This document shows positions 33,620 to 44,335 of a stretch of DNA of 64,000 nt, in pieces. The stretch's first letter is position 1, and the number at the start of each line of letters is the position of its first letter. The stretch is taken from positions 28,215,183-28,279,182 of the forward strand of contig OZ018393.1 of NCBI GenBank assembly GCA_963969525.1, read 5' to 3'. The notes beneath the pieces were generated by a model. It saw only the letters and a program-made list of their open reading frames with translations, made no database searches and was not told where the DNA came from. The DNA comes from Ontholestes murinus. Lineage: Eukaryota; Arthropoda; Insecta; Coleoptera; Staphylinidae. A program made the position numbers and the translations under genes.

Positions 33620-34205
33620 CAACAGTATTTATTTATTTATTTATTACATCTTTGAACTCCTTTCTAACAAACAAAATATTCCAAAATAAGAAAATATACT
33701 CAAAATATTGGCCGAAGGGAGGACGGGCGGAGTTCACTTCTTCACAATATTGTGGGATGTGCAAAAAACACACAACAACTGGCATTAGTGAACATATTTA
33801 GTTGAGGTTTGAAATATCTAATAATACCGAAGAATATTTTAAATGATAAAATCATAAGTAACATTGAACTTTCATTTTTAAAATTAACACTAGATAAATC
33901 TCTATAATCGATAAAAGAGGTTTTAATGAAAATCAAAATGACGAAACACAAAAAACAAATATGCTTACAGTGAGGACTGAGAAACTCTCAACTTAAATAT
34001 TACAGACAGTTGGATTATTAGAGAACATAACGATGGTCAAGTCAATGAAAAAATAAGGATTTTATACATTCTAAATGAAGGTTTCAGTTGTATATATGTT
34101 AGATTTAAAAATTATTTTATCTTATATTTTCTTATTTTATGGGAGTTTATGTGGTGATGATGAGAAATTAAAAGTTGTGATTTCTGGAGGTTTGTTGCGT
34201 CAGTT
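33620..34205 (-). mobile_element. 3' end of a minus-strand non-LTR element
   Basis: On the minus strand the sequence runs through AACTCCGCCCGTCCTCCCTT and ends GTAATAAATAAATAAATAAA at 33620-33648, a tail typical of Jockey/CR1-group 3' ends. The element's endonuclease and linker lie upstream on the same strand at 34211-35160. The RT between them is gone. Confidence 0.55.
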
Positions 34206-34210
34206 GGCAG

Positions 34211-35160
34211 TCATGAAGGGAGGCAATGTTGATTAATGTGAATTGTTATTTGTAAGCTTTTTAAGAAGTTTAAAACTGAATCAGTCGGAGTAGGGGAAAA
34301 CTTAAAGGAAGGTATATAACTAGCTTTAGCAGGCTGAATGTTTTTAGATGAAGGGGTATGTACAGATTCAAAGAACTCACGAAAGCCATTTACTATAGCA
34401 TGAGGATTATGAAGATATTTATCATCATGTATCAGAGATGTTGGAATCCTAGATTTATTTGCTTTTTTAGAGTTGACGTACTTCCAAAATTGTTTTGGGT
34501 AAGACATAATCTGATTTTCTGTTGATGTTATACAATTACGATTAGCCCATTTTATTATGCCCTTAATTAATGATCTTAACTTTATAAATTTTGATAACTT
34601 AGCGGATGAATGTTTAAGTTTCTTTCTGGTTAGGCTTTTTTATTTAATAAGTTTTAATAATTTAATTTAAAAATTGGAAAATATTGCATAATTAAGTTAT
34701 TTAAGATATTACAAAACTCCTCAAAATCCAGAAAGAGTGTTCAAATCAATAAAGCATTAATGCTCATAAAGTTCTGGATAGTTGCCTCTCTTGTAATTAA
34801 ATTTAATAGCATTATTATTTATTGGAGATAAGTTAGGAGTACCTGATAGTGAAAATATAAGTGGACGATGAACGAATCATCTAATGGATGCGACTGTTTT
34901 TGGACTTGACATATAACATTAGTAATAACACATGATTTATTAAGACAGTTATTAGAGCTAGAGGAAGAATTAGGGCAGTTAAAATCTGCTGCAAAAATTA
35001 CTGTATTATTTTGAAAATCAATTTGAGTTAATCGATCAAAGAATAATGTTAAATCATTAATAGTAACATCAGGAGGAATATATACAAGTATAATATAAAT
35101 CCATTAAGATTTAAGCTTACATTTACATATTAATATGTCAATTGAAGAATTAAGAATATC
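34211..35160 (-). pseudogene. Non-LTR endonuclease end and linker region
   Basis: The frame 34211-34507 gives YPKQFWKYVNSKKANKSRIP...IVNGFREFFESV, the linker between endonuclease and RT in Jockey/CR1 elements. Upstream on the same strand, LYIPPDVTINDLTLFFDRL and NTVIFAADFNCPNSSSS (about 34960-35060) are the C-terminal endonuclease, with ADFN in place of the usual GDFN. Frameshifts and stops separate them. Together with 33620-34205 it is one internally deleted copy. Confidence 0.75.
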
Positions 35161-35164
35161 ATCA

Positions 35165-35340
35165 GAGGAAAACATTCTGATAAAATAATGAGTTTTACTC
35201 AGACTACAAAAAAATCATTTATTGAAACTTCCCTCGCTAATAACTCGACAGATATTGAATGATACAAACGTTATTTGCATGCTACAAGATAGCAAAGCTA
35301 TCTGAGCAACACTAGTTTAAATGTATTTATTTCTGTGAAA
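35165..35340 (+). repeat. Dispersed repeat of unknown family, copy C
   Basis: ATGAGTTTTACTCAGACTAC at 35187 and AAAAAAATCATTTATTG, followed by GCAACACTAGTTTAAATG at 35308, match copies A and B, but with an internal insertion of about 60 bases. It begins flush with the end of the non-LTR endonuclease remnant. Confidence 0.5.
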
Positions 35341-36080
35341 CAAATTTTCATTATTAAGTGAAAGTATAATTATATACATGTGAATAGTTTAAATCCGATG
35401 GATTTTGTTTCTTATCTCAGATTGGCATCAATGGAGTCGAATAAGGGTGGTTGTCTTAAGTAAAATAATATACATAAGACATATGATAATGTGATCTCTG
35501 CTTTATATTACAAAATGTTACATGAAAACCTAATTCAAGAAATAGACCTATAAAACTTTTATAGCTCTGTCTAATTAATGTTACCGGCGATGTTTGATAG
35601 TCAAACTACTTCCACAACTTCTTCAGGCAGGCATTAACACTGCTATTTTTCTTGCGAGAGAGGTGGTCTATTATACACAGCATAATATAATTATACTATT
35701 GTACGTATTAAATATAATGAATATCAGTAATTAGTAATAAGTGGTTAATTTTCAAATTTTTATTTAATTCTGTTTTTAGTTTTTGTTTCGTCATACTGTG
35801 ACTTCTTCTGGTGAAACATTTATAATATACAATATATATTTTTCATTTGAAAGGGCCAGTGTGACGAAAAAATTATAGTGAGGATAATAAAAAATTGAAT
35901 TATTATTATTAATAAGATATAATATGGATTTTCGACTAAGTACCTCGTCAATCATATCAGGGAAATCAGTAATATTGTGTACAGAATTAATGAATATATT
36001 AATAGGTTAATGTTATAGTGGTAATGTAATTTACTCTTGGCAAATTGGATATGCATTATTATAAACCTAACAATATTATT
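35340..36080. other. AT-rich stretch with a possible RT scrap
   Basis: Near 35483-35550 the plus strand reads YDNVISALYYKMLHENLIQE, like the FDxVxxxxLxxKL helix after the first catalytic Asp of non-LTR RTs. The match is short and could be chance. Otherwise no gene. Confidence 0.3.
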
Positions 36081-36097
36081 AGATTTGTTTTAATAAT

Positions 36098-36352
36098 CAT
36101 GATAAGTTAATTTTTAATTATCTAAACGCCTGCAACACATATCAAGTGAGCGCACATTCAAAAGTGAATTAAAACATTCCCTAGTCGAAAACAAATAATA
36201 CTTTGTAATAGAATATCTGAAAGGTAATTAATTTCTTCTCTTTCTTGTGTCGAACTCCAATAGTGATGTGTGTAACTTAATTGTAATGTACCTTATTGTG
36301 ATTATGCCACGTACGACTACTACTTTAAATAAATATGGTTATTATTATTATT
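36098..36352 (+). mobile_element. 5'-truncated non-LTR insertion, 3' end only, with target duplication
   Basis: Translation SERTFKSELKHSLVENK then EYLKGN resembles the last residues of Jockey/CR1 RTs (FKxxLKxxL...EYL). The 3' UTR ends AAATAAATATGG followed by a (TTA)n tail at 36338-36352. The 15-mer ATTTGTTTTAATAAT flanks it at 36083-36097 and 36353-36367, consistent with a target-site duplication. Confidence 0.6.
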
Positions 36353-36477
36353 ATTTGTTTTAATAATGATTATTTGTTTTAATAATGTTAACGTATATTT
36401 TATTATAAGTGTAAACTTTCTTAGCTTTTAAATTAAAATTAATATTTCATAATAAACTTAATTAAAATAAAGTGACG

Positions 36478-36550
36478 ATTTACGAAAAAATTATTTTTGT
36501 AGTATGAGTCCTGTTGTAGAGTTACGAAAAAAAGTAAATATTAAATAAAG
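36478..36550 (-). repeat. Dispersed repeat of unknown family, copy D (inverted)
   Basis: The minus strand reads CGTAACTCTACAACAGGACTCATACTACAAAA in part: TCTACAACA, GACTCATACTACAAAA. This is the core of copies A-C in opposite orientation. Confidence 0.4.
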
Positions 36551-36619
36551 AATAATTATTCGTAATATATTTCAATACAAAATATCAACCATAAGGATTG
36601 TGGTGACCGTTACTACGTG

Positions 36620-37975
36620 GTAATTCATGATAAACACTTAACTAACGCACTTACTATGTTTTAACCACTAAAAATTATGTAATATATATACATATATTAC
36701 AAAAACGCACGACTTAAGTTTCGACGCTTTAATGTCATTATCAAGTGAAGCAAATTAATGACGAGTTCTATTTATACTTGTGTAGTGGTTTGGGGGTAAT
36801 TATTGTCGGGTAGGTAAAAGAAGGGGATTACGCATCGTTAACGGATTATAGGTTTTTGAAAAGTGGCGTGTACATTAAATCTGTTTGCTCGTTAAGCAGA
36901 TTAACGTGAGGATTATTACGTTCTTTGAAAATTTCGGCAGATTCTAGGAGATTAAGCTTTGTACCTTTGGTACAGTGATGTAAAATTTTTAGATTTTGGA
37001 TTTTGGGAAATTCATGTTTACATTCTAAAGAATGGTTTCAAAAAGTGCTACTGTTTTGATTTAACCTATACGCTCTGAAATGTTCGGAAAATCTAGTTTC
37101 GAAGCTGCGACCTGTTTGACCTATATAAGTAGAGTTGCATTCGGGACACGAAATTTTATAAACGCCTGATTTTTTTAGGGGACTGATTTTATCTTTTGCG
37201 TTAAATAATATGTTGGACAATTTACCGCTGGCCCTAAATGCAATTCGATGATTATGTTTTTGAAAGATGTGAGCAATTTTCTCGGTAGTTTTACCGTGAT
37301 AGGTTAGTGTAATGAATGATTGTGTATTGGAGTTTGGGATTTTTGGATAGATATGGGTTCTTGTGTTTTGGTACCGCTTTTTATTGATTAGATTTTGAAT
37401 TAGGCTAATCGGGTATCCATTGTTTTGTGCAATCTTTAAAATTTTCTTCAGTTCTAGGTCTTGATTTTTGGGGGATAGCGGAATCGAAAATGCTCGATGA
37501 ATCATTGAGTGGTATGCGGCTAGTTTATGTGACAGAGGGTGGTTAGAATTATACGGGATAGTTGAATTTATATTGGTAGGTTTTCGGTAAATGTTAAATT
37601 CAATTTTGTTATCACTGTAAGGTCTAAAAAGTTAATCTTGTTGTTCTGTTCGCTTTCAAGTGTGAATTTAATTTTTGGATGTATATTGTTAATTGAATTT
37701 AAAAATTGATCTAATTGGCGGGAAGTACCATTGAAACATGCAATTATATCATCCACATATCTGTACCAAAATGAGATCTGTTGTTTTGTGAATGATAGGT
37801 TAAAAATTTTATCTTCTATATGTGACATGAATAAATCTGCCAAAAGAGGACTTAATGGGGAACCCATTGCCAGACCTGTTGTTTGTTGAAAGAACTGGTT
37901 ATCAAATTGTAAATAATTTTGGTTTAAACATACTTCGAATGCCTCATATAATTCTGATTTTGTTAAAAACTCTCT
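36620..37975 (-). pseudogene. Penelope-like element RT 3' part and GIY-YIG nuclease
   Basis: The minus strand begins FLTKSELYEAFEVCLNQNYL near 37970 and continues QFFQQTTGLAMGSPLSPLLA (RT block 4/5 region). Frame 37568-37867 has FWYRYVDDIIACF with the catalytic DD and INFLDLTV. Frame 37038-37505 gives GYPISLIQNLINKK, the Arg/Lys-rich connector and KISCPECNSTYIGQTGRSFE with FSEHFRAY, the complete GIY-YIG start. A frameshift follows, then NHSLECKHEFPKI and the C-terminal helix. The 3' UTR runs to about 36620. Stops at 37510-37560 inactivate it. PLEs insert through this nuclease and RT. Confidence 0.92.
36709..36748 (-). ncRNA. Hammerhead-ribozyme-like motif at the PLE end (degenerate)
   Basis: Minus strand: CAC-TTGATAAT-GAC...GTC-GAAAC-TTAA-GTC-GTG. 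GAAAC-UUAA-GUC fits the two-base-pair helix III with a tetraloop and a GUC cleavage triplet seen in PLE hammerheads. CAC/GUG can form helix I and GAC/GUC helix II. The CUGAUGA core reads UUGAUAA(U), so C3 and G8 are changed and one U is added. Cleavage activity is therefore doubtful. Confidence 0.45.
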
Positions 37976-38140
37976 GGAACTTACTCAAAATCTAAAGTCA
38001 ATAGTCACGCCGCAAGGGTCAAAACTGGTATCGTTTGATGTAACAAATATGTTCTCAAATATACCAACAAACGAATGCCTTAAAATTATTAGAAACATGT
38101 TGGACAAACTTGATATAGACATTATAACCGCATTATTTTA
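37973..38140 (+). pseudogene. Inverted 5' segment of the PLE RT
   Basis: The plus strand reads ELTQNLKSIVTPQGSKLVSF, then DVTNMFSNIPTNECLKIIRN and MLDKLDIDIIT. This is the PLE RT block with the first catalytic Asp (SFDV). In an intact element it comes just before FLTKSELYEAF, which here lies on the opposite strand immediately to the left. The segment is therefore inverted relative to the rest of the element and 5'-truncated. Confidence 0.85.
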
Positions 38141-38193
38141 AAGTAAATATTTTTCATTACAACACTTTTTCTATTGTTGGTTTGAGTTTACGT

Positions 38194-38251
38194 GAAGTGT
38201 TTTGTAAATGAAAATAACACACAGTATGTTATTTTTATTTACAACACTTTT
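38194..38251. repeat. Strong hairpin, about 25-base stem
   Basis: GTGTTTTGTAAATGAAAATAACA (to 38219) pairs with TGTTATTTTTATTTACAACAC (38227 onward), with one mismatch and one bulge around a 7-base loop. A further ACAACACTTTTT lies at 38159. Immediately next to the inverted PLE segment. Could be a small foldback element. Confidence 0.6.
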
Positions 38252-38259
38252 CCCCATGT

Positions 38260-38875
38260 TGTGCGTGCTGAGAAGATCTACTTCACTTTGTCACAACAGA
38301 CAATAATCGGCACCTCGTGAACGAATTTATAACATTTTTCAACCTCTAATTCTGTTAAAATTTGTGATGTCGTAATTGTAAGGAGAGAGAGAAACTTCTT
38401 TATTGAAGATAGTATATAATTATAACAATAACGATAATTTTTAAGATTCTTTGTACACTTCTTCTTCATAGCTATCGACCATAGGTCTTTCAGCCTTTAT
38501 AATCTTATTTATATGAGTTTCACTAATCGAATTCCATCCGAAAGCCTTTTATAAGCAATCCAAGAAAATCACAATAATAAACCTTCTAAATTTTATTGTA
38601 GGGGTTTAGAGCCCCAACTATGTAGATGTAGTACTATTTGCTATTAATGAGGATCGATTTAATTATAAAGCAATAGCTTATTTATTGATTTTTGAGGCAC
38701 TTGAAAATCCATATTTAATATTAACCCCTTCTTGCATAATTATTTTTGAATGTAATGTGCTCGTGTCCAAGATATCTCGGGCGTATGCGGGAAAAATGAT
38801 AATCTTGCAGTTTCGTTAACTTAAACTTATCAATTGTAATTTGATTAGGAATCCAGATTTCATTTGTAACGAAAG
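38260..38875. other. Stretch without recognisable gene
   Basis: One 63-residue minus-strand frame (38278-38469) has no known motif. No transposon ends seen. Confidence 0.5.
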
Positions 38876-38879
38876 ATAC

Positions 38880-40800
38880 TTTTGTTTTTCGCCATGTTAC
38901 ATTTCACCGTCGATTATTGCACTTATTCTACATCCTTCATACGAGGAGTCGCATCTTGTTAATAAAGTTCCATTTTGACAGCTGATTGTCCGGTGTATTC
39001 TCCCTGATATGAAACAACTAAATGCAGCGAGAAATCCATCAGTTGATAATGTAGAAGATAATTCGATGTGCAATCTGCCTCCATTGTGTAGCACACAAAT
39101 ATAGAGACATAAGTCTTAGGATCCTTTTCGATCTGTTGCCCTCGTTCTTAATAATGCATGGTTCATAGTAATTGACACCGGTTTAAACATTCAATGTAAA
39201 ATCGAACAACGCCACGGATGAGACTTCTTCCATTTATGATCCAAATTGTAAGGCGTAAAGTTGCGAGTGTTGCTTGAGCACTAATATGTAATTGTGACGT
39301 GTGAACACTAAACACAATTAATTTAGTCAATCTGTGAGTGCAAGGGAGCACGATGGCGAAGTATTTATAACTAGGCAGTTCACTGTTTGCGGCCACCAAC
39401 ACGAATTAGCATGTTTTTGTCAAGAAATGGATTTAACTCAACGAGCCTGCTTTGCGATGCTTTGTATGTTCCTTAATGCTATTACATTTTGTCATAGTTC
39501 TATAATTGTTAGCTGCCCACGTTATACACTATGTTTACGGATATTGTTTATAAATTGGAAAACGTATCCCGTTATGCGCACAGTTTTCTTGTAGGGAGAG
39601 CATGCAAGAGTAATGATCTCTGGTAGCGATTCATATATTTTGAACTCGATCACAGGAGGGGAGTTAACTAGAAATGGCGGTCCGGTCCACTATAGGTTGC
39701 TCTCCTTAAGTGTGATCGCATGAGATCCACTTGTGATGATGTCGGCTGGATTCTCCTTGGTTGACACATGAAACCAATAATCGGTATTAGTTAAGTTATT
39801 AATTTCTCCGACTCTGTTTGCAACAAATGTTTTGAAGCGTCAAGAATCAGAATTTATTAATGACTGTGTAATGGTAGATTTCATACAATAGTTTACCTAA
39901 TTCCGCCAATAATAGTGCTCTACATAATTATAACTGTGCTATACTTGTCGCCATAATGGGTGCGACTCGTGGTTTTGCAGTGAGGAGTCTGCCGACTCTA
40001 CGAGAATCCTCAACGGTAACAATGTATATGCATGTGCCATATGTTTGCTCGCTGGCAGCCGAAAAAAACATGTAGTTCAATGTCGATATGTTAACCTATT
40101 CTGTGCTTATTGGCACAAGCGATTAATATAGTTCAATTTTCATAATTCTGGGATGAAAATTTTACTGGTGATGGATCTCATCAATCCAAGAGGGTAGTGT
40201 TCTTGACAGTTCACTCAGTACTACTCTCTTGTAAATCGCTCTTGAAGAGGTTACTTTTACGTTGTAACTGATGTGTTCTATTGACATATTCTGCACCATA
40301 CCACTCTCATTGACGTTCATATCGTTGCGTGTTACCATAGTAACATTATCGTCACAAAATCACCAATACTTGCCGGTACATCTTCGCATTATCAGCGGCA
40401 ATCACATAATTGAAACATCTCATTTTCATTAAAATTAGATGTTGTTTTGAATGGGCGGTCCGGTCATCAAGATGTCATTCAAAGAAACCTATATCGAAGT
40501 AGGAGCAGATTCGTTGAAAACAACTCTTAACTTTGTTGTAAGAGTATGCAATGGTGAGGTAGATAGTAGCCGTCATGTATGTCACATTTTGATTCATGCA
40601 TGTGTGCTAATGCGCTGTATACTTTCATTAATACGCGGTACTCGGTATACACGTCAGGTTACTTCATTAGTCGTCATTCTAAGGAAAAGAAGCGCTGCTT
40701 TGATGACGGATGTCATATTACTAACCGTGATGTACTATCCTTGAAAAGAAGAGCAACCTATATCAACGAAGTAAGTGATTCATTCGTACTTGTAATTTTG
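38880..40800 (-). pseudogene. BEL/Pao Pol: RT, RNase H and integrase, heavily decayed
   Basis: Minus-strand blocks in order: CDIHDGYYLPHHCI near 40590 (YYLPHH is a BEL/Pao hallmark), TTKLRVVFNESAPTSIG near 40520, YVIAADNAKMYRQVLV near 40385 (catalytic Asp), AASEQTYGTCIYIVTVEDSR near 40050 and MATSIAQL (RNase H start), FVANRVGEINNLTNTDYWFH with ENPADIITSGSH near 39730-39830, the DxGVV-type block LIRVGGR with ELPSYKYFAIVLPCTHRLTK near 39330-39420, HISAQATLATLRLTIWIING (integrase zinc region), and LHIELSSTLSTDGFLAAF near 39040 with NGTLL (integrase core). Frameshifts throughout. No LTRs found. Confidence 0.88.
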
Positions 40801-42265
40801 TAGTTAATTTCAAACAAATGCTTTACCAATCCTATTTCAGTGCTATCTTGTTGAAGTTTCCGTTCACAATCCAGCTAAAGTAAGTGTTAAAGAATTTCAA
40901 CCGTTTGAGTATAATCTTTCCTTCAAGCAGTAGTTTCCTATGATAATAATAACACTAACTATTATTCTTATTATTAAAATTATATATTTTTAACATATAT
41001 TATTTAATTAAAAATCTGCTCTCTTTTTATTACTTTATAAATTACTAGCTTTTCGCTTAGAAGCCATTTATATTATACGTAAAACCATTATTGTATATCC
41101 GCAATCGCATTGTTATATGGTAAATATTTTTTATAACTACAATGACTCTATGCTTTCCAATATTATGTGTGCTTAATTATATTTTAACGTGGACTATCAG
41201 CCAAAAGGGGAGGGGTTAGTCTGGTGCAGAGGAGATCAACTTGAATTCTTTGGGTCGGAAATCATTTCATTTTACAAACAGCCCAAGGAAATCATAATTA
41301 AGAACTAGTAACCATCTGCCAACAATAACATAAATTGGCTGAAGTCAGAACATTAATTAGTAATAAAATTAAGATTGATTTTCTTACGAAATTATTAATT
41401 TGCATTTAAATTATGGAAATTTATTACACGCTTTCGTCATTTGTTTTTCTTAACTTAATATCTCAGTAAACAACTTAATTAATATTTACTTGATATTTAC
41501 GTGCAAAGGAGCAAATTTAACAATAGCCTACACCTACTCGTAATTAAAATTATTATTCAAAACATTCTCATTTGTAACAGGTAATATTATCGTAATTTAA
41601 TTTTTCAATGTCCTTAATTATAAGTGCGTTATATTATCATTATTAAATACATCTTTAAAAGAATCTATTTTAATTAAGTTACATAACGTAATTATTGAAA
41701 ATATTTTAATTAGGGCGATTCAAGATTTAAAATGTTTATATTTATTTATAATTAATAATTGCTTCTTCCACCTGTATATTTAGTTTAAGTTTTGAAGTTT
41801 CAATCTAACATTTCGAATAAATATTATGCTAGTGATTCTTAAACGTGACTTTGTAGCAAGATGTACTGGCAAATGTCCTGTGATATTTACGAGGGAATAT
41901 TTACAGATCCGCGCCATTTATTTGTTTAACACAATTTTGTACTCAGCGAAATATGAGAGGGCCAACGCTTCTACTTTACACTGCACTCCAGAAACACGTA
42001 TGCGGGGGCAATAAAAGTTAAAATACTCATTTCCGTGAATGAAGTAAAACAAGCGAAGCATAGGATTTGCGAGTTTTCTAAACAAAAATAATGCAGTACA
42101 GTGCGAGTGTGCCTTTGTTTACGTTTAAAGACTAATTAATGATTTACATATTACTCGCTCATATAATTCCACGCTGTAATGGTATGGTTTGTTTGAAATA
42201 TATTTATTTTAAATATATATTTGAATAATAATATTTTCGAAAATTATATTAAATATATATATTTA
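40800..42265. other. AT-rich stretch without recognisable gene
   Basis: 40800-40940 may still be BEL/Pao-derived, but I cannot confirm it. The rest shows no motif. The short frame at 41826-42014 looks like chance. Confidence 0.45.
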
Positions 42266-42269
42266 TATA

Positions 42270-43330
42270 CGAGGGGAGTTCAATTAATTCAACACATTTT
42301 ATTCTTGGCCACGTTTGGTTGAAAAATATGAACATTTCATGTCGAAAATCATTCAAAATTACTGCTTAGTCTCGTATAGTTTCATTGATTTCCGATAGGT
42401 GGCAACGCAACGAGGTGCATTCAAACACCAGAACATCTCAGATATTCATAGGCGCTTGTAGAATATCCGGCGTGACGGCCGGCCGTACACAGCTGTGACT
42501 CATGCAATGTCGGAGATTGCGAACACTTTCATTCGAGATGATCGATAGAGCGCAATCAAAAACCTCACTGCTCTTTGTACAACCAATGCTGTCATAATTG
42601 TTCACTGGTTGATATATTCAAAGGTTTGTTCCAGCCTGGTCCCGTGATGTCTAATCGAAGACCGTAAAGAGCAAAGAAGAGCCATCTGTGTGGAATTGCT
42701 TGCTCGGAATGAGGCTGATTGTGATAATTTTTTGTCAAACATTGTTACAGTCGATGAAATATGGGTTAATCACTTCGAGCCCTACCAAGAAATATTTTAA
42801 AGCCTTACCCTCAACTGATAAAGTCATAGCTCCTGCCTTCTGGAATTCTGAAGGGCTTATTCTGTTCGATATCCTTCCCATTGTCAAACGATCAACAACT
42901 AAGTGTACTGATATTCTTCGAAAATTGAAGGAACGATTTCGGCGTATTCGTAGGCACCAAAATCCAAATGAACTTCTCTTTCTCCATGACAATGTCACAT
43001 CTTACACAAGTCTTTGCACTCGACAGAAGCTCACAACTTCAGTGAATTGTTCTCCATTCAAATCTGGCACCGTCGGATTTTCGTCAGTTTGGCCCAATGA
43101 AGGAAGCAATCGGCGGGAAGCACTACGCGGATGATGGAGACGTTATTAGTAGATATTATTGATGCAGCACAACGTTGGCATGGCATAGATCTGTTTACTG
43201 GTACCCTGCATTGAGCATTCATTATATTAATAAAAAAATTCTTATACCAGTTCCTTCTGTAATTTAATATGCAATTTAATTTTGTACTATCTTTCAATTT
43301 TGACAAAACACCACTTATTGTGAATATTGT
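42270..43330 (+). pseudogene. Mariner transposase pseudogene
   Basis: Begins near TACGAGGGGAGTTCAATTAA, a mariner-like terminal sequence. N-terminal blocks in shifting frames include THAMSEIANTFIRDD near 42500, and VELLARNEADCDNFLSNIVT leads into VDEIWVNHFEP near 42755 (the first catalytic Asp is intact in VDE). Frame 42688-43134 gives STDKVIAPAFWNSEGLILFD, ILRKLKERFRRIRRHQ and LLFLHDNVTSYTS (second Asp). The SPDLAPSD block is not visible, so the third Asp is lost. The C-terminus GGKHYADDGDVI is partly readable to about 43210. Not functional. Confidence 0.82.
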
Positions 43331-43985
43331 ATTCTCGAGTGCACCGGGTGTTTTTAAATGAATATCAGGGTTTTAACTTTTTGATTTATTTATTATGTAA
43401 AACTTAAAGTAATAATTAATACATGAAATGAAAGAGCAAGTCAAACAGTTATACGTGCAAGCTTATAAGTGTTCTTCCTAAATTTTGTTTAATTTTTGTG
43501 GTGTAATTATTACAACAGATGTCTCAATTATGTGTCTTAGGTTTGTGTTTCCATAAAACCTTCCAGACAGTCAACCGAAATTGCTAATTCACGACTAGCC
43601 TAATTCCGAACTGATTTCGTCGAGCTACGCGTGATAGAGGCTTTCATTCCCTCAACACTCTCTTCAGGAAGATTTGTTCGTCCCGTAAACTCTTTTGCAA
43701 AGGCAGCCGGTATGTTCAAACTAATGATATCATCTACGGATGTTATTATCACTTGGAGGATTACATTTGAACTTAATCCGAAACGCACGTTGTATAGTAC
43801 AAACAAAGTTTTTACAAACTGTAAAATAGTTTTTTTTCTACTACCCTTTATAAAACATTTTTCGTCACCGAATACTGTCGCGAAAATTTGAGTTCCGTCA
43901 CTAGTGAGAGAAAATCCCATAACGTCCCTAGTGACGAAAGTTACGTACAAATTTGCACCTCCGTCTAGTTGCCTGCTGTCACTAT
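43330..43985. other. Unassigned sequence with a 116-residue minus-strand frame
   Basis: The frame 43600-43950 (minus) includes VTRDVMGFSLTSDGTQIFAT and reads more like protein than its neighbours, but I cannot place it. A plus-strand frame of 86 residues overlaps. GTGACGAAAGT and CGTCACTAGTG words repeat near 43870-43940. Confidence 0.25.
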
Positions 43986-44335
43986 ATCGTGTCGTAACTT
44001 CATTATATTATGATTTAAGATTCAGAAAGTGATTTAGATCTTCCCAATACTCCACCAGAAATAGTAAATCAGAAAAATCGAAAAAGAGGTATGAAGAAAT
44101 ATATGAAAAATTCATGGAATTTAAGACAGATAATCGCGTAAATTCATATTCTGTGCTGTTTGTATATATTGCAAAATTGTCGGAAAATTTATTTATTAAT
44201 AAAGTATTTGTTTATATAATAATAAAAGTTTATTTAACTTGTCGAAAGCATGTTTTTAAGCTCGCGAACATTACCAAACTCGGCTTCGCCTCGTTACTTT
44301 CGTCACTCGTTGAACAATATACTATGGTTCACTAG
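43985..44335 (+). pseudogene. Possible Crypton-like tyrosine recombinase N-terminus
   Basis: Reads DSESDLDLPNTPPEIVNQK, shifts frame, then KKRYEEIYEKFMEFKTDNRV with NSYSVLFVYIAKLSENL. The pattern of an acidic start, SKxRYExxYxxFMxW and a VLxxYxAxLSEK helix matches the N-terminal SAM-like DNA-binding domain of animal Crypton-type elements. The catalytic recombinase domain (RHRY) is not present. The call rests on one short domain. Confidence 0.4.

Noticed and set aside
35483..35700. A separate retrotransposon on the plus strand
   Set aside because: Only one short RT-like helix is visible, so it is mentioned within the surrounding stretch instead of being called.
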